Shown: piece by piece, positions 28,834-38,255 of the stretch
How the letters are laid out: the number at the start of each line of letters is the position of its first letter
Position numbering within the stretch: position 1 is the first letter of the stretch
Assembly: GCA_937146805.1 (NCBI GenBank)
Contig: CAKZRR010000021.1
Location: 1 to 64,000 of the forward strand
From: an uncultured Owenweeksia sp.
GTDB lineage: Bacteria > Bacteroidota > Bacteroidia > Flavobacteriales > Schleiferiaceae
Length of the DNA: 64,000 nucleotides
Direction of reading: 5' to 3'
Position numbers and translations under genes: made by a program
The notes under the pieces: generated by a model
The model's database searches: none
Seen by the model: only the letters and a program-made list of their open reading frames with translations
Told to the model about the DNA's origin: nothing

Positions 28834-29334
28834 TTACCAGCTTCCTATAGATTGATTTAAAATGTTCTCAGCCAGCTCTTCCACAATGGTGGTCATCAGT
28901 TCTTCTTTCACTTCCGAAATATCCACATTTGCATCGAAATCTGCAAAGCGATTAAAGTTTTGATCAAAACTTTTTTTCTCCTCTAGGGTATTTACATACG
29001 AAACCTTCACTGTAATAGTCAATCGGTTTTGCGCTACTTTACCAATATCACTGGCCTGTGCGCTAATTGGCTTAATACTGTAATCTACTATAGAGCCTGA
29101 AAATTGCAGGTCTCCTTTTTTGCTTACCAACTCCAAAGGCGTTTGGCGCACAAAAATATCGCGCAAAGCCTCGGTGAAATTTTGGCTTAGCTGTGGCTCA
29201 ACAATTTGCGCATAATTAGGAAAAAAATCTACCGAGATGGTCTTTGCATCACCCACATGTCCTCCTGTAAAAGAATATCCACCACCACAAGCAGCCAACA
29301 CAGCTAAGGTTACAAACGCTAAGAATTTTTTCAT
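28834..29334 (-). CDS. lptE: LptE-family LPS-assembly lipoprotein
   Basis: This 166-residue lipoprotein (signal VTLAVLAAC, acylated Cys 16) matches the Bacteroidota LptE family: GGGYSFTGG after the lipobox, then KTISVDFFPNYAQIVEPQLSQNFTEALRDIFV and LQFSGSIVDYSIKPI. LptE plugs the LptD outer-membrane barrel and helps place LPS in the outer leaflet. Its start overlaps the end of the sigma-54 activator (ATGA) and its stop abuts the next gene, so it is part of a tightly coupled unit. LptD is not in this window. Confidence 0.9.
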   Translation of the reverse strand: MKKFLAFVTLAVLAACGGGYSFTGGHVGDAKTISVDFFPNYAQIVEPQLSQNFTEALRDIFVRQTPLELVSKKGDLQFSGSIVDYSIKPISAQASDIGKVAQNRLTITVKVSYVNTLEEKKSFDQNFNRFADFDANVDISEVKEELMTTIVEELAENILNQSIGSW

Positions 29335-30596
29335 TGTAAATCGAATTGTTTTATTTTCCGATACAAGGTTCGTTCCGAAATGCCCAATTCGTCCGCAGCA
29401 TTTTTTCGCTTTCCGTTATTTCTTTCTAAGGCCTTCTTTATTAGCTCTAACTCCTTCTCTTGCAAAGATAAATTCTCCTCTTCAATCGTCTCGTGATCAG
29501 TATCGTAAGTACTGGTGTGCAACTCCGTATCGCCCTCCTTGTAAATAGGAACATAAGGCGCTACACCTGTTGAACTCGGGGCAGGTGCTTTAGCCTCGTC
29601 CTCTCCGTAAATTTTACTCAACAACTGTGAGTTATCCTTTTCAAACTCATCCGTTAGGCCATTCTTCATCAGCTCCAAGGTGAGGTTTTTAAGGTCATGC
29701 AAATCGCTTTTCATGTCAAACAAAATCTTGTACATAATTTCGCGTTCGCTCGAGAAATCAGAAGATGACGGCCCTCCTTTGGGTTGATATAAAGCCGGTA
29801 ATTCGGTTTGACCAATTTCGGGTAAATAGGCACGCAACATATTCCCATCAACTTCTCTATTTTGCTCTACCACCGACATTTGTTCGGCTAAATTTCGCAA
29901 TTGCCTAATATTTCCTGGCCAGCGATAATGTGATAACATCTCAATAGCATCGGGCCTTAGCCTAATGGGTGGCAAGTGGTATTTATCGGCAAAATCGGCC
30001 ACAAATTTTCTGAAAATTAAGTGTACATCTTCCTGTCTTTCTCGCAATGGCGGAATTTTTATTTCCACCGTATTAAGTCTATAATACAAGTCCTCTCTAA
30101 ACTTATTGCGCTTAATAGCCTCCAATAAATTCACATTGGTGGCGGCCACTATTCGCACATCGGTTTTTAAGGTTTTTGATGATCCCACTTTAATAAACTC
30201 GCCCGTTTCTAACACACGTAACAAACGTACCTGCGTGCTTAAAGGCAATTCGCCTACCTCATCTAAAAATATAGTACCCCCGTTGGCCTCTTCAAAATAA
30301 CCTTTGCGAGCTGCGGTAGCTCCTGTAAACGAACCTTTCTCATGCCCAAACAGCTCACTATCAATAGTTCCTTCTGGTATTGCACCACAATTTACCGCTA
30401 TATAAGGGTTGTGCTTACGATGCGATTGATGGTGGATAATCCGCGGAATAGCTTCCTTACCCACACCACTTTCGCCACTTACCAGCACAGAAATATCGGT
30501 AGAAGCTACTTGCACCGCTTTATTTAAAGCATGCTCTAAAACCACCGAACGGCCAATAATACCAAAACGCTGTTTTATTTCCTGCAAGTTGCTCAT
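29331..30596 (-). CDS. Sigma-54-dependent AAA+ transcriptional activator without receiver domain
   Basis: The 421-residue protein begins directly with an AAA+ domain: Walker A GESGVGKE (41-48), the sigma-54 contact loop GSFTGA (88-93, the usual form is GAFTGA), Walker B GGTIFLDEVGEL, and RLLRVLETGEF. It ends with a Fis-type helix-turn-helix (RKNAADELGISERTLYRKIKQF). There is no N-terminal sensor or receiver domain, so control must come from another protein or from its own expression. It overlaps the preceding small gene and lptE by four bases. Such activators between miaB and lptE are common in Flavobacteriia; their targets are mostly unknown. Confidence 0.92.
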   Translation of the reverse strand: MSNLQEIKQRFGIIGRSVVLEHALNKAVQVASTDISVLVSGESGVGKEAIPRIIHHQSHRKHNPYIAVNCGAIPEGTIDSELFGHEKGSFTGATAARKGYFEEANGGTIFLDEVGELPLSTQVRLLRVLETGEFIKVGSSKTLKTDVRIVAATNVNLLEAIKRNKFREDLYYRLNTVEIKIPPLRERQEDVHLIFRKFVADFADKYHLPPIRLRPDAIEMLSHYRWPGNIRQLRNLAEQMSVVEQNREVDGNMLRAYLPEIGQTELPALYQPKGGPSSSDFSSEREIMYKILFDMKSDLHDLKNLTLELMKNGLTDEFEKDNSQLLSKIYGEDEAKAPAPSSTGVAPYVPIYKEGDTELHTSTYDTDHETIEEENLSLQEKELELIKKALERNNGKRKNAADELGISERTLYRKIKQFDLQ

Positions 30597-30997
30597 TCTA
30601 CTGTTATACGGGTTAAAATGTTTTTGTCCTGATAAATTTTATTGCCCGTAGTAGTATTTATTACAAATGGTTTAAAGGCCTTTAAAGTAAGATAGCTAGC
30701 GGTAGGCAATGGTTGTGGTACTTTTAAAAAATCACGTCTTCCGCTACCAATTCCTTCCCAAAGCAATTGGTTAGCTGCATCGTAAATCTTAATTTCAAAA
30801 CCCGACTGCAAATTTTCGATGCAAGTGGTTCTACTGCTATCTTCAATACAAATGGTAAGGAGGCCTTCCGTTTTTATACTTTGATTTACCACCTTAAAGC
30901 GCAGGTTATTATCCACCCATTTTTCGCCTACCTTTTGTTGTGCCCAAGCTCCTGCACTGGCCATAATCAATAAAGCAACTGTAATTTTTTTAAACAT
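30593..30997 (-). CDS. Small exported protein of unknown function
   Basis: A 134-residue protein with a clear signal peptide (ITVALLIMASAGAWAQ, cleavage near residue 20). The mature part looks beta-rich, with a cysteine pair in CIEDSSRTTCIENL that could form a disulfide, and the short segments LRFKVVNQSI and YLTLKAFKPFVIN. I do not recognise the family. It lies five bases after miaB and overlaps the sigma-54 activator by four, so it is almost certainly translated in that operon. Confidence 0.7.
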   Translation of the reverse strand: MFKKITVALLIMASAGAWAQQKVGEKWVDNNLRFKVVNQSIKTEGLLTICIEDSSRTTCIENLQSGFEIKIYDAANQLLWEGIGSGRRDFLKVPQPLPTASYLTLKAFKPFVINTTTGNKIYQDKNILTRITVE

Positions 30998-31002
30998 TTC
31001 TG

Positions 31003-32445
31003 TTAATTTTCTTTAATTCCTAATAATGTTCCTCCGGTACAATCGGTAATTTTTACGTTTACAAAATCACCTGGTTTTTCATCTCCTTTCGGGAAAACAA
31101 CCACCGTATTATAGGTGTTTCGTCCGTACCAATCGTTTTCCGATTTTTTAGACGAACCCTCAATTAAAACCTCCTGCACATCGCCTACCATCTGCTTATG
31201 ACGTACCAGCGAATGCGCTCGTTGTTTATCAATAATTTCTTGTAATCGCCTCTTTTTTACCTCCAACGGAATATCGTCTTCCATTTTACGAGCCGCATAC
31301 GTGTTCGGCCTTTCGGAATAGTAAAACATGTAACCAAAATCATAGTTTACAGCATCCATCAAGCTAAGGGTTTCGGCATGGTCTTCTTCCGTTTCGGTAG
31401 GGAAGCCCGTAATCATATCATGCGAAATGCCGCAATTGGGAATAATCTTTCTAATACGATCTATCAATGCTAAATATTCCTCGCGATTATGCCCACGGTT
31501 CATTAACTTAAGCACTCGGCTGCTGCCCGATTGAACCGGTAAGTGAATGTATTTACAAATGTTATCGTACTTGGCTATAGCATGCAAAACGTCATCATGC
31601 ATGTCCTGTGGGTTGCTGGTGCTAAAACGAATACGCACCTTTGGAGCTGCCTCAGCCGCCATTTCTAGCAATTGCGCAAATCCCACGGAAGTGGCTTTGG
31701 CGGCATCACTCGCTTTTTCAAAATCCTTTTTTAAACCACCACCGTACCACAGGTAGCTATCTACGTTCTGCCCCAATAAGGTGATCTCCTTGTAACCTTG
31801 GGCTTCTAAGTCTTTAACCTCTTCTAAAATTGTTTGGGGGTTTCTACTTCTTTCCCGGCCCCGGGTAAAAGGCACCACGCAAAAGGTGCACATATTATCA
31901 CAACCTCTCGTAATCGAAACAAAAGCGTTAATACCGTTGGTACCCAGGCGTACAGGGCTTACATCAGCATAGGTTTCCTCTTTAGAGAGGATTACATTAA
32001 CGGCTTTTCGGCCAGCATCTAGCTCTTGCACCAAATTGGGTAGATCGCGGTAGGCATCTGGCCCCACCACCATATCAACCAACTTTTCTTCGTCAAGTAG
32101 CTTGTCTTTTAAACGCTCGGCCATGCAACCTAAAACACCAATTTTTAACGCAGGCTGCGCCTTTTTAAGTTTATTAAAATTGGTTAAACGTTTGCGCACG
32201 GTTTGCTCTGCTTTATCGCGAATGGAGCACGTATTCAATAAGATAAGATCCGCTTCTTCTACATCTTTGGTGGTTCCATAACCCTCTTTTGTAAGTATGG
32301 AAGCTACAATTTCGCTGTCCGAAAAATTCATTTGGCAGCCGTAACTTTCTATATATAGTTTCTTTGCCGAAAGCCCGTCCTCACGAAGCAAAGCTTCCCC
32401 TTGACGTGTTTCTTCCAACATTTGTTTTGTTTCTGAATTGTGCAT
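31003..32445 (-). CDS. miaB: tRNA-2-methylthio-N6-dimethylallyladenosine synthase
   Basis: MiaB is a radical SAM methylthiotransferase that modifies A37 of tRNAs reading codons that start with U. Three domains are visible: the N-terminal UPF0004 domain with cluster cysteines Cys37, Cys73 and Cys107; the radical SAM core with [10 protein letters not shown] (Cys182, 186, 189), GQNVDSY and [12 protein letters not shown]; and the C-terminal TRAM domain. Length 480 is normal. It is the first gene of a minus-strand series that continues through lptE and secG and has a TAnnTTTG promoter. Confidence 0.97.
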   Translation of the reverse strand: MHNSETKQMLEETRQGEALLREDGLSAKKLYIESYGCQMNFSDSEIVASILTKEGYGTTKDVEEADLILLNTCSIRDKAEQTVRKRLTNFNKLKKAQPALKIGVLGCMAERLKDKLLDEEKLVDMVVGPDAYRDLPNLVQELDAGRKAVNVILSKEETYADVSPVRLGTNGINAFVSITRGCDNMCTFCVVPFTRGRERSRNPQTILEEVKDLEAQGYKEITLLGQNVDSYLWYGGGLKKDFEKASDAAKATSVGFAQLLEMAAEAAPKVRIRFSTSNPQDMHDDVLHAIAKYDNICKYIHLPVQSGSSRVLKLMNRGHNREEYLALIDRIRKIIPNCGISHDMITGFPTETEEDHAETLSLMDAVNYDFGYMFYYSERPNTYAARKMEDDIPLEVKKRRLQEIIDKQRAHSLVRHKQMVGDVQEVLIEGSSKKSENDWYGRNTYNTVVVFPKGDEKPGDFVNVKITDCTGGTLLGIKEN

Positions 32446-32469
32446 GGTATCGCTTTAGCAAATGCCGCG

Positions 32470-32477
32470 CAAAATTA
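32470..32477 (-). promoter_or_regulatory. -7 promoter element of the miaB operon
   Basis: On the minus strand TAATTTTG matches TAnnTTTG, about 24 bases before the miaB ATG. Confidence 0.6.
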
Positions 32478-32530
32478 CAAATTGAAAGCACATTGCGCCA
32501 GATTGGCAGAAAGTAAAATTTTACGATTTT

Positions 32531-33220
32531 TTAAAGTGCATCCATCTGAACCATCCAAGTAACTGTTTTCATCGCATCGTGCCAATGTTCTGAAGATGCT
32601 GCATTGGTTTTAACATTGTAATACTCTTCTAAATTAAATAATCTCTTTTTAGCAATTTCACTTCCATTTAAAGTCAAGTATTCCAGCCTTCCAATTAATT
32701 GAGACTCTTCTTCATAATCACTTGTCCCCCTAAACTTTTCTAAGTCTTTTAACGATTTGGAAACAAACCTTTTAGACAAACTATCCTGAATAAAACAAGG
32801 CACTAACCCATGCCATACTACATTATCCTTCTCATAAAATATGCGTTTACGAAAAGCCATGGTTTCCCACTCCCAATTATTATTACTAGGCATTGTTTTC
32901 ATTTCAAATATTATTAACGAGTCACCTTCTGACACCACCTTACAGTAATCTAAAGCGTAATACCGAGCGTACCAATCACCTGTTCTGCAATCAAATACTG
33001 AAAACTCCGAGATAAACAAATCTTCATGTGTAACCCCTGGATTGACCCAGCCACAAACCGCCAATGAAATTCCATTATTGAAAGAATGCACCAATTTTGG
33101 AGCATCTCCATTTTTCGAGCCTATTCCTCGTTGGCAAAGGCAACTATCCGTTTGCCCTATCAGTGGCAAAAAACCAATAATGCAAAAACCAAAAACTATT
33201 TTCTTTAAGAAACTATTCAT
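32531..33220 (-). CDS. Exported protein of unknown function
   Basis: A 229-residue protein with a signal peptide (KKIVFGFCIIGFLPLIGQ, cleaved near residue 22). Early in the mature part are two close cysteines (DSCLCQRGIG), and a third and fourth in FDCRTGDW and DYCKVV. The second half is charged and helical (DSLSKRFVSKSLKDLEKFRG). I recognise no family or catalytic motif. It stands alone between miaB and the MBL-fold gene on the same strand, with about 50-85 bases on each side. Its base composition is somewhat more A/T-rich than its neighbours. Confidence 0.65.
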   Translation of the reverse strand: MNSFLKKIVFGFCIIGFLPLIGQTDSCLCQRGIGSKNGDAPKLVHSFNNGISLAVCGWVNPGVTHEDLFISEFSVFDCRTGDWYARYYALDYCKVVSEGDSLIIFEMKTMPSNNNWEWETMAFRKRIFYEKDNVVWHGLVPCFIQDSLSKRFVSKSLKDLEKFRGTSDYEEESQLIGRLEYLTLNGSEIAKKRLFNLEEYYNVKTNAASSEHWHDAMKTVTWMVQMDAL

Positions 33221-33271
33221 AACTCCATTCTTATAAACTGGTACTAATTTAAACCTTTAAAAGGTATGTGG

Positions 33272-34396
33272 TTACTTCATACCTTCCCACCAAAAGGTTT
33301 CTTCTTCCTCATCAAAGCGCACTACCTCGCCTAACTGTGGCATGGCAATATTTACATTTTTGGCTTTTGCCTCTTGCGTAAAACGCTGTACAGGATCTTG
33401 CCAGGTATGCATGGCCAAAGTAAACGCCCCCCAATGAATAGGGATGGCCGTTTTGGCCTTTACATCTATTGCGGCTTGTATGCTTTCTTCGGGATACATG
33501 TGTATTTCATGCCAATTTTCGTTGTACTGGCCGCATTCCAAAAAAGCCCAATCAAAAGGCCCTAGTTTTTGGCCAATGGTTTTAAAGTGCGCATCGTAAC
33601 CGCCATCGCCACTCCAAAATACGCGGTGCTTTGGGCTGGTAAAAGTCCATCCTCCCCACAGCGATTTAGCTCTATCGCTCAAACCACGTCCAGAAAAATG
33701 CCTTGAGGGCACAAAGGTCATGGTTACCTCACCCAGCTGCGTATTTTGCCACCAATCAAATTCCGTAATGTCTTTATCTGCAATTTCCCAACGCAACAAA
33801 TGGCGCTTTACGCCTAAAGGCACATAGTAATGCCCCACCTTACCTCTTAGTTTCTTAAAGCTATCGTAATCTAAATGATCGTAGTGATCGTGGGTAATTA
33901 ATACCGCATCAATAAACGGAAGTTGTTCAACAAGCCTCAAGGTACTATCGGTATATCGCTTAGTACGCATAGGCCCTACAGGCGAAGCATCGCCTCCAAA
34001 CATAGGGTCAATTAACAAATTTTTACCCGCCATTTTCATCAACCCTACACTATGACCAAACCAAATAAACTGAAAAGCCGCTGTATCTTTCTGCCAGGCC
34101 TCTCCGTTAAAAGTCTCCATAGCTAGATTCTCTTTAGGGTCTCTGGCCGCTCTACCGCTAAGCATTTGCTTTATCAAACCAGGCATTTCACTCAAACTTA
34201 CATCCATATTGGTTTCACTTTGGTTGATGAATTTACTCCCATCCCACTGTTTTGAGCTTTTAAAACTTTCCTTTTCGGTACTGCTTAGGCTACCGCCAAA
34301 TTGAGGGTTTATATATAAATAGGCCACCACGCCAATCACAAAAATCGCCACTATAGCTATTATCATTTTTACTGCTCTTAAAAGTTTTCTTTTCAT
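33272..34396 (-). CDS. MBL-fold metal-dependent hydrolase (NAPE-PLD / UlaG-like)
   Basis: A 374-residue protein with an N-terminal membrane anchor (about residues 9-29, VKMIIAIVAIFVIGVVAYLYI) and a metallo-beta-lactamase fold. The metal motif is THDHYDHLDYDSF; further ligands are in PSRHFSGRG, WSGDGGYDAHF, LECGQYN and IPIHWGAFTLAMH. The pattern resembles NAPE-hydrolysing phospholipase D and UlaG relatives, acting on phospholipids or sugar lactones; the substrate here is unknown. It overlaps the glutathione peroxidase gene by four bases (ATGA), so the two are co-translated, and a TetR-type operator lies upstream of the pair. Confidence 0.85.
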   Translation of the reverse strand: MKRKLLRAVKMIIAIVAIFVIGVVAYLYINPQFGGSLSSTEKESFKSSKQWDGSKFINQSETNMDVSLSEMPGLIKQMLSGRAARDPKENLAMETFNGEAWQKDTAAFQFIWFGHSVGLMKMAGKNLLIDPMFGGDASPVGPMRTKRYTDSTLRLVEQLPFIDAVLITHDHYDHLDYDSFKKLRGKVGHYYVPLGVKRHLLRWEIADKDITEFDWWQNTQLGEVTMTFVPSRHFSGRGLSDRAKSLWGGWTFTSPKHRVFWSGDGGYDAHFKTIGQKLGPFDWAFLECGQYNENWHEIHMYPEESIQAAIDVKAKTAIPIHWGAFTLAMHTWQDPVQRFTQEAKAKNVNIAMPQLGEVVRFDEEEETFWWEGMK

Positions 34397-34887
34397 TTTT
34401 TGTATTCTTCGCTTACCAAAAACTTCATAATATCTTTCTCCATCCTCTCGGGCTTGGTAGTTGGTGCATAGCGTTTATAAACTTTACCATTTGGCTGAAT
34501 TAAAAACTTGGCAAAATTCCATTTAATACCACGGCCCAAAATGGAGCCTTTTTGCTGCTTTAAATACTTGAATACCGGATGGGTATCCAAGCCATTTACT
34601 TCCACCTTCTGCGTAAGCTGAAAAGTAACCCCATGGTTTATTTTACAAATACTTTCCATATGATCATTACTCAAAGGCTCTTGTTCTCCAAATTGATTAC
34701 ACGGAAAACCGAGCACCACTAGACCTTTGTCCTTATAGCGCTGATACAGCTTTTCTAAACCTTCAAACTGAGGTGTTAAACCACACTGCGTAGCTGTATT
34801 TACTATCAACACCGTTTTTCCTTTAAAATCGGAAAACGATATAGTTTCACCACTTGGCATATTCGCCTCTAAATCATAAAAACCCAT
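34393..34887 (-). CDS. Glutathione peroxidase-family protein (thiol peroxidase)
   Basis: The 164-residue protein has the GPx fold with a peroxidatic cysteine, Cys35, in NTATQCGLTPQF (no selenocysteine), a second conserved site LGFPCNQFGEQEP, and the W-N-F-A-K-F motif that completes the Cys-Gln-Trp-Asn tetrad. It lacks a signal peptide, so it should act in the cytoplasm, reducing peroxides, usually with thioredoxin as reductant. It starts a two-gene unit with the MBL hydrolase. A palindrome matching the one before the tetR gene lies 63-76 bases upstream. Confidence 0.93.
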   Translation of the reverse strand: MGFYDLEANMPSGETISFSDFKGKTVLIVNTATQCGLTPQFEGLEKLYQRYKDKGLVVLGFPCNQFGEQEPLSNDHMESICKINHGVTFQLTQKVEVNGLDTHPVFKYLKQQKGSILGRGIKWNFAKFLIQPNGKVYKRYAPTTKPERMEKDIMKFLVSEEYKK

Positions 34888-34949
34888 TGATTGACTTATT
34901 TATTTGGCTTTAGTATTTGAGGATCAATCATTATCCTTCTCTAAATATT

Positions 34950-34963
34950 AGTGATTAATTACT
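34950..34963. promoter_or_regulatory. Candidate TetR-family operator upstream of the peroxidase gene
   Basis: AGTGATTAATTACT is a near-perfect palindrome that closely matches the site at 35515-35528 in front of the tetR gene. Confidence 0.55.
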
Positions 34964-34986
34964 TACCGTTTTAATAGGTATCTTTT

Positions 34987-35508
34987 TTAGTGTTTGTACT
35001 TTTCTTTCATCGCCAACAATACAGCTTCCTTATCCCTTGGCTCATGCAACAAAATAGCAGTAGCGGCTCCATCCAACAGCATTAAAAGCAACTCGCTTTC
35101 AGCCTCTGGGTTGTCGTACCCTAATTTTTCAAAAGCATTTTTAGCTGCTAATTTTACAGGTTCCATTTTCTCCGTGTTGTATTGTTGTATTTGCCACTTC
35201 ATGGCATAAATAAGCCGCCACATCCTATAGTCTCTGGGATTAATAACAAAAGGCAACTCCAAAATTTTGTAGATAACCTCTTTCGGATCGTTGGTCATCA
35301 CTACATCTGCCAGTATAACTTTTGTTCTTTCGGTCACCATTTCAAAAATGGCGGCCAGCAAACCCTCCTTATTTTTAAAGTGTCTAAAAATCAATCCCTC
35401 AGACACACCTGCCGCTTTAGCTACCTTATTGGTAGAAGTTGCAGCAAAACCCTGCTCCGCAAAAAGCGTTAAAGCCGCACTCAAAATATTCTCTTGCTTT
35501 TCTGTCAT
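34987..35508 (-). CDS. TetR/AcrR-family transcriptional regulator
   Basis: A 173-residue regulator with the N-terminal TetR helix-turn-helix (ILSAALTLFAEQGFAATSTNKVAKAAGVSEGLIFRHFKNKEGLL at residues 8-51) and a helical ligand-binding domain with two conserved-looking segments (RMWRLIYAMKWQ and ESELLLMLLDGAATAILLH). The ligand is unknown. A palindrome overlaps its predicted transcription start and a similar one precedes the downstream peroxidase-hydrolase unit, so autorepression and local control are likely. A 99-base gap separates it from the peroxidase gene. Confidence 0.93.
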   Translation of the reverse strand: MTEKQENILSAALTLFAEQGFAATSTNKVAKAAGVSEGLIFRHFKNKEGLLAAIFEMVTERTKVILADVVMTNDPKEVIYKILELPFVINPRDYRMWRLIYAMKWQIQQYNTEKMEPVKLAAKNAFEKLGYDNPEAESELLLMLLDGAATAILLHEPRDKEAVLLAMKEKYKH

Positions 35509-35514
35509 TTTTAT

Positions 35515-35528
35515 AGTGAGTAATCACT
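35515..35528. promoter_or_regulatory. Candidate TetR-family operator at the tetR promoter
   Basis: AGTGA-N4-TCACT lies between the tetR -7 element and start codon, spanning the likely transcription start. Confidence 0.6.
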
Positions 35529-35530
35529 TG

Positions 35531-35538
35531 CAAATGTA
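35531..35538 (-). promoter_or_regulatory. -7 promoter element of the tetR gene
   Basis: TACATTTG on the minus strand matches TAnnTTTG; the operator begins two bases downstream. Farther upstream an unpaired AGTGATTATT half-site lies near 35568. Confidence 0.6.
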
Positions 35539-35747
35539 AGTCATCATATCAAACACCAAAATAGCCCAGTGATTATTTTTTTTACACAATTAAAAAATAA
35601 TTGTTTCCCCACTGTTACCTAACCAGTTAAAGGCAAATTTGCCGCAAACAAAAAAAGGTATATATAATAAGGAGTGTTTGATTTTTGGAAACTCAAAAAA
35701 CATTTGATTTACTTTGCCGCCCAAAACTCCTTTTAAAATCAGTTTAT

Positions 35748-38252
35748 ATGCCCAAGAATCTTGTTATTGTTGAGTCACCTGCCAAGGCAAAAACCATCGA
35801 AAAATATTTAGGGAAGGACTATCAAGTTGAATCAAGTTACGGCCACATTCGTGACTTGGTAAAAAAAGATATGGGTATTGACTTGGCCAACAACTATGAG
35901 CCCAAGTATGCTATTTCGGATGACAAGAAGGAAGTGGTTCGAAAATTAAAAAGCTTAAGCAAAAAAGTAGATACGGTTTGGTTGGCATCGGATGAGGATC
36001 GTGAAGGAGAAGCTATTGCTTGGCACTTGGCCGAAGCACTAGGTTTAGATACGCAAAATACGCACCGTATTGTGTTTCATGAAATTACCAAAGGCGCCAT
36101 TACCAAAGCCATTGAAAACCCACGAAAAATAAATCAAAACCTAGTAAATGCACAGCAAGCCAGGCGTATTTTAGATCGCTTGGTAGGGTATGAGCTTTCG
36201 CCTGTTTTATGGAAAAAAGTAAAAGCAGGCTTATCTGCTGGTAGAGTACAGTCTGTTGCGGTAAGACTTATTGTTGAGCGCGAAGAGAAAATCACCAATT
36301 TCACACCAGTAGCCCAGTTTAAGGTAGTAGCTCAATTTAAAAACAAAGATGGTAAAAGCTTTAAAGCAGAATTAAATCACAACTTTAAAACTGAAAAAGA
36401 AGCCTACCAATTTTTAGAAGATTGCAAAAAACACGACTTCACGGTTAATAGTGTAGAAACAAAGCCAGCAAAAAAATCTCCAGCCGCTCCTTTTACTACC
36501 TCTACGCTGCAACAAGAAGCTGCTCGAAAATTATATTTTAGTGTTGGCCAAACTATGCAGGTTGCTCAACGCTTATATGAATCGGGGCAAATCACCTATA
36601 TGAGAACTGATTCGGTGAATTTATCTAATGAAGCTAGTAATGCAGCCGAAGCAGAAATCACCAAGGCCTACGGGGCCGATTTTGCCCAACGAAGAAATTA
36701 CACCACTAAAAGTAAAGGAGCACAAGAAGCGCACGAAGCCATTCGTCCAACCAACATGGGGCAGTCGCAATTTGTAGGCGATGCACAACAAGCCCGTTTA
36801 TACGACTTAATTTGGAAACGCACCTTGGCTTCTCAAATGAGCGATGCCCAATTGGAGCGCACCGTTTTAAAAATATCAACTCCTGATAAAACGTATGACT
36901 TTGTAACCCGTGGTGAGGTAATCACCTTTGAAGGATTTTTAAAAGTGTATCTGGAAGGAACGGATGATGAAGATACCGAGGAACAGGAAGGGATGCTGCC
37001 CAATATTAAAAAAGGGGAGAATTTAAATCATCATTTAATTAGAGCTACCCAACGCTTCACCAAAGGTCCTGCTCGATTTACAGAAGCCAGCTTGGTTAAA
37101 AAATTAGAAGAACTTGGCATTGGTCGTCCTTCTACTTATGCTCCTACTATTAGCACCATTCAAAGAAGAGAGTATGTAGAGAAATCGGATTTAGAAGGTA
37201 TTGTACGCAATTACCAACAGCTTAGTTTAACTAGTGATGAGCTAAAAACCGAAACTTTAAGCGAAAGGACTGGTGCCGATAAAGGAAAACTAATACCTAC
37301 GGATATTGGCACAGTAGTAAACAACTTTTTGGTACAACATTTTGACACCGTTTTAGATTTCAACTTCACCGCTAAGGTAGAAGAGCAATTTGATGAGATT
37401 GCAGAGGGGCATGAAAAATGGTGGGAAATGATTGACTCCTTCTATTCTGATTTTCATCCTAACCTTAAAAAGGTAGAGGAAACTTCAGAAAGAGCATCAG
37501 GCGAACGCCTATTAGGAGTACACCCCGAAAGCGGTAAAAACATTTATGCCCGTATTGGACGATACGGCTCAATGGTTCAAATTGGAGAAGCGGATGATGA
37601 AGAAAAACCTCGATTTGCTAGCCTTCAAAAAACACAAAGCATTAGTAGTATTACGCTGGAAGAAGCACTTACCCTTTTTGAGCTTCCGCGTACGGTGGGT
37701 ACTTTTAGAGATTTAGATGTGGAAGTAAACATCGGTAGATTTGGCCCTTACGTAAAATACGATGGTAAATTTATTTCGCTTGCCAAAGGTGAGGACCCGA
37801 TGGAGGTTGGCTTAGACCGAGCTACTGATTTGATAAAAGCCAAAGAAGAAGCAGATGCTCCGATTGCGCATTACGAAGAGTTACCCGTTCAAAAGGGCGT
37901 TGGTAGATTTGGTCCCTTTTTAAAATGGAACAACATCTTTATTAATGTAAACAAGAAATACGACTTTGATAATTTAAGTCACGAGAATATTGTTGAACTG
38001 ATAGAAGACAAAAAGAAAAAAGAACGTGAGAAGGTTCTTCACAACTGGGAAGAGCAAGGTATAAGAGTGGAAAAAGCACGCTGGGGCAGATCTAATGTTA
38101 TTCAGGGTAAAATAAAAGTAGAATTACCAAAAACCATTGACGCAACTAAGTTAACTTTAGAAGACGCGGAAAAGATTATTGCTAAAGCAAAACCTAAAAG
38201 TAAAGCAAAGGCAAAAACTAAGGCCAAGCCCAAAGCTAAAGCCAAGAAATAA
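35748..38252 (+). CDS. topA: DNA topoisomerase I
   Basis: TopA relaxes negative supercoils through a 5'-phosphotyrosyl intermediate. The Toprim domain begins LVIVESPAKAKTIEKYLG and has the metal residues in SDEDREGEAIAWH; the active-site tyrosine lies in ITYMRTDSVNLS, and the GIGRPSTYAPTISTI motif follows. The C-terminal part has topo-C repeats (GRFGPYVKYDGKF, GRFGPFLKWNN) instead of cysteine zinc fingers, and a Lys/Ala-rich tail. I place the start at 35748 (MPKNLVIVE); a longer frame from a TTG at 35685 adds 21 unlikely residues. It is followed three bases later by the arginase-fold gene. Confidence 0.96.
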   Translation: MPKNLVIVESPAKAKTIEKYLGKDYQVESSYGHIRDLVKKDMGIDLANNYEPKYAISDDKKEVVRKLKSLSKKVDTVWLASDEDREGEAIAWHLAEALGLDTQNTHRIVFHEITKGAITKAIENPRKINQNLVNAQQARRILDRLVGYELSPVLWKKVKAGLSAGRVQSVAVRLIVEREEKITNFTPVAQFKVVAQFKNKDGKSFKAELNHNFKTEKEAYQFLEDCKKHDFTVNSVETKPAKKSPAAPFTTSTLQQEAARKLYFSVGQTMQVAQRLYESGQITYMRTDSVNLSNEASNAAEAEITKAYGADFAQRRNYTTKSKGAQEAHEAIRPTNMGQSQFVGDAQQARLYDLIWKRTLASQMSDAQLERTVLKISTPDKTYDFVTRGEVITFEGFLKVYLEGTDDEDTEEQEGMLPNIKKGENLNHHLIRATQRFTKGPARFTEASLVKKLEELGIGRPSTYAPTISTIQRREYVEKSDLEGIVRNYQQLSLTSDELKTETLSERTGADKGKLIPTDIGTVVNNFLVQHFDTVLDFNFTAKVEEQFDEIAEGHEKWWEMIDSFYSDFHPNLKKVEETSERASGERLLGVHPESGKNIYARIGRYGSMVQIGEADDEEKPRFASLQKTQSISSITLEEALTLFELPRTVGTFRDLDVEVNIGRFGPYVKYDGKFISLAKGEDPMEVGLDRATDLIKAKEEADAPIAHYEELPVQKGVGRFGPFLKWNNIFINVNKKYDFDNLSHENIVELIEDKKKKEREKVLHNWEEQGIRVEKARWGRSNVIQGKIKVELPKTIDATKLTLEDAEKIIAKAKPKSKAKAKTKAKPKAKAKK

Positions 38253-38255
38253 GCC

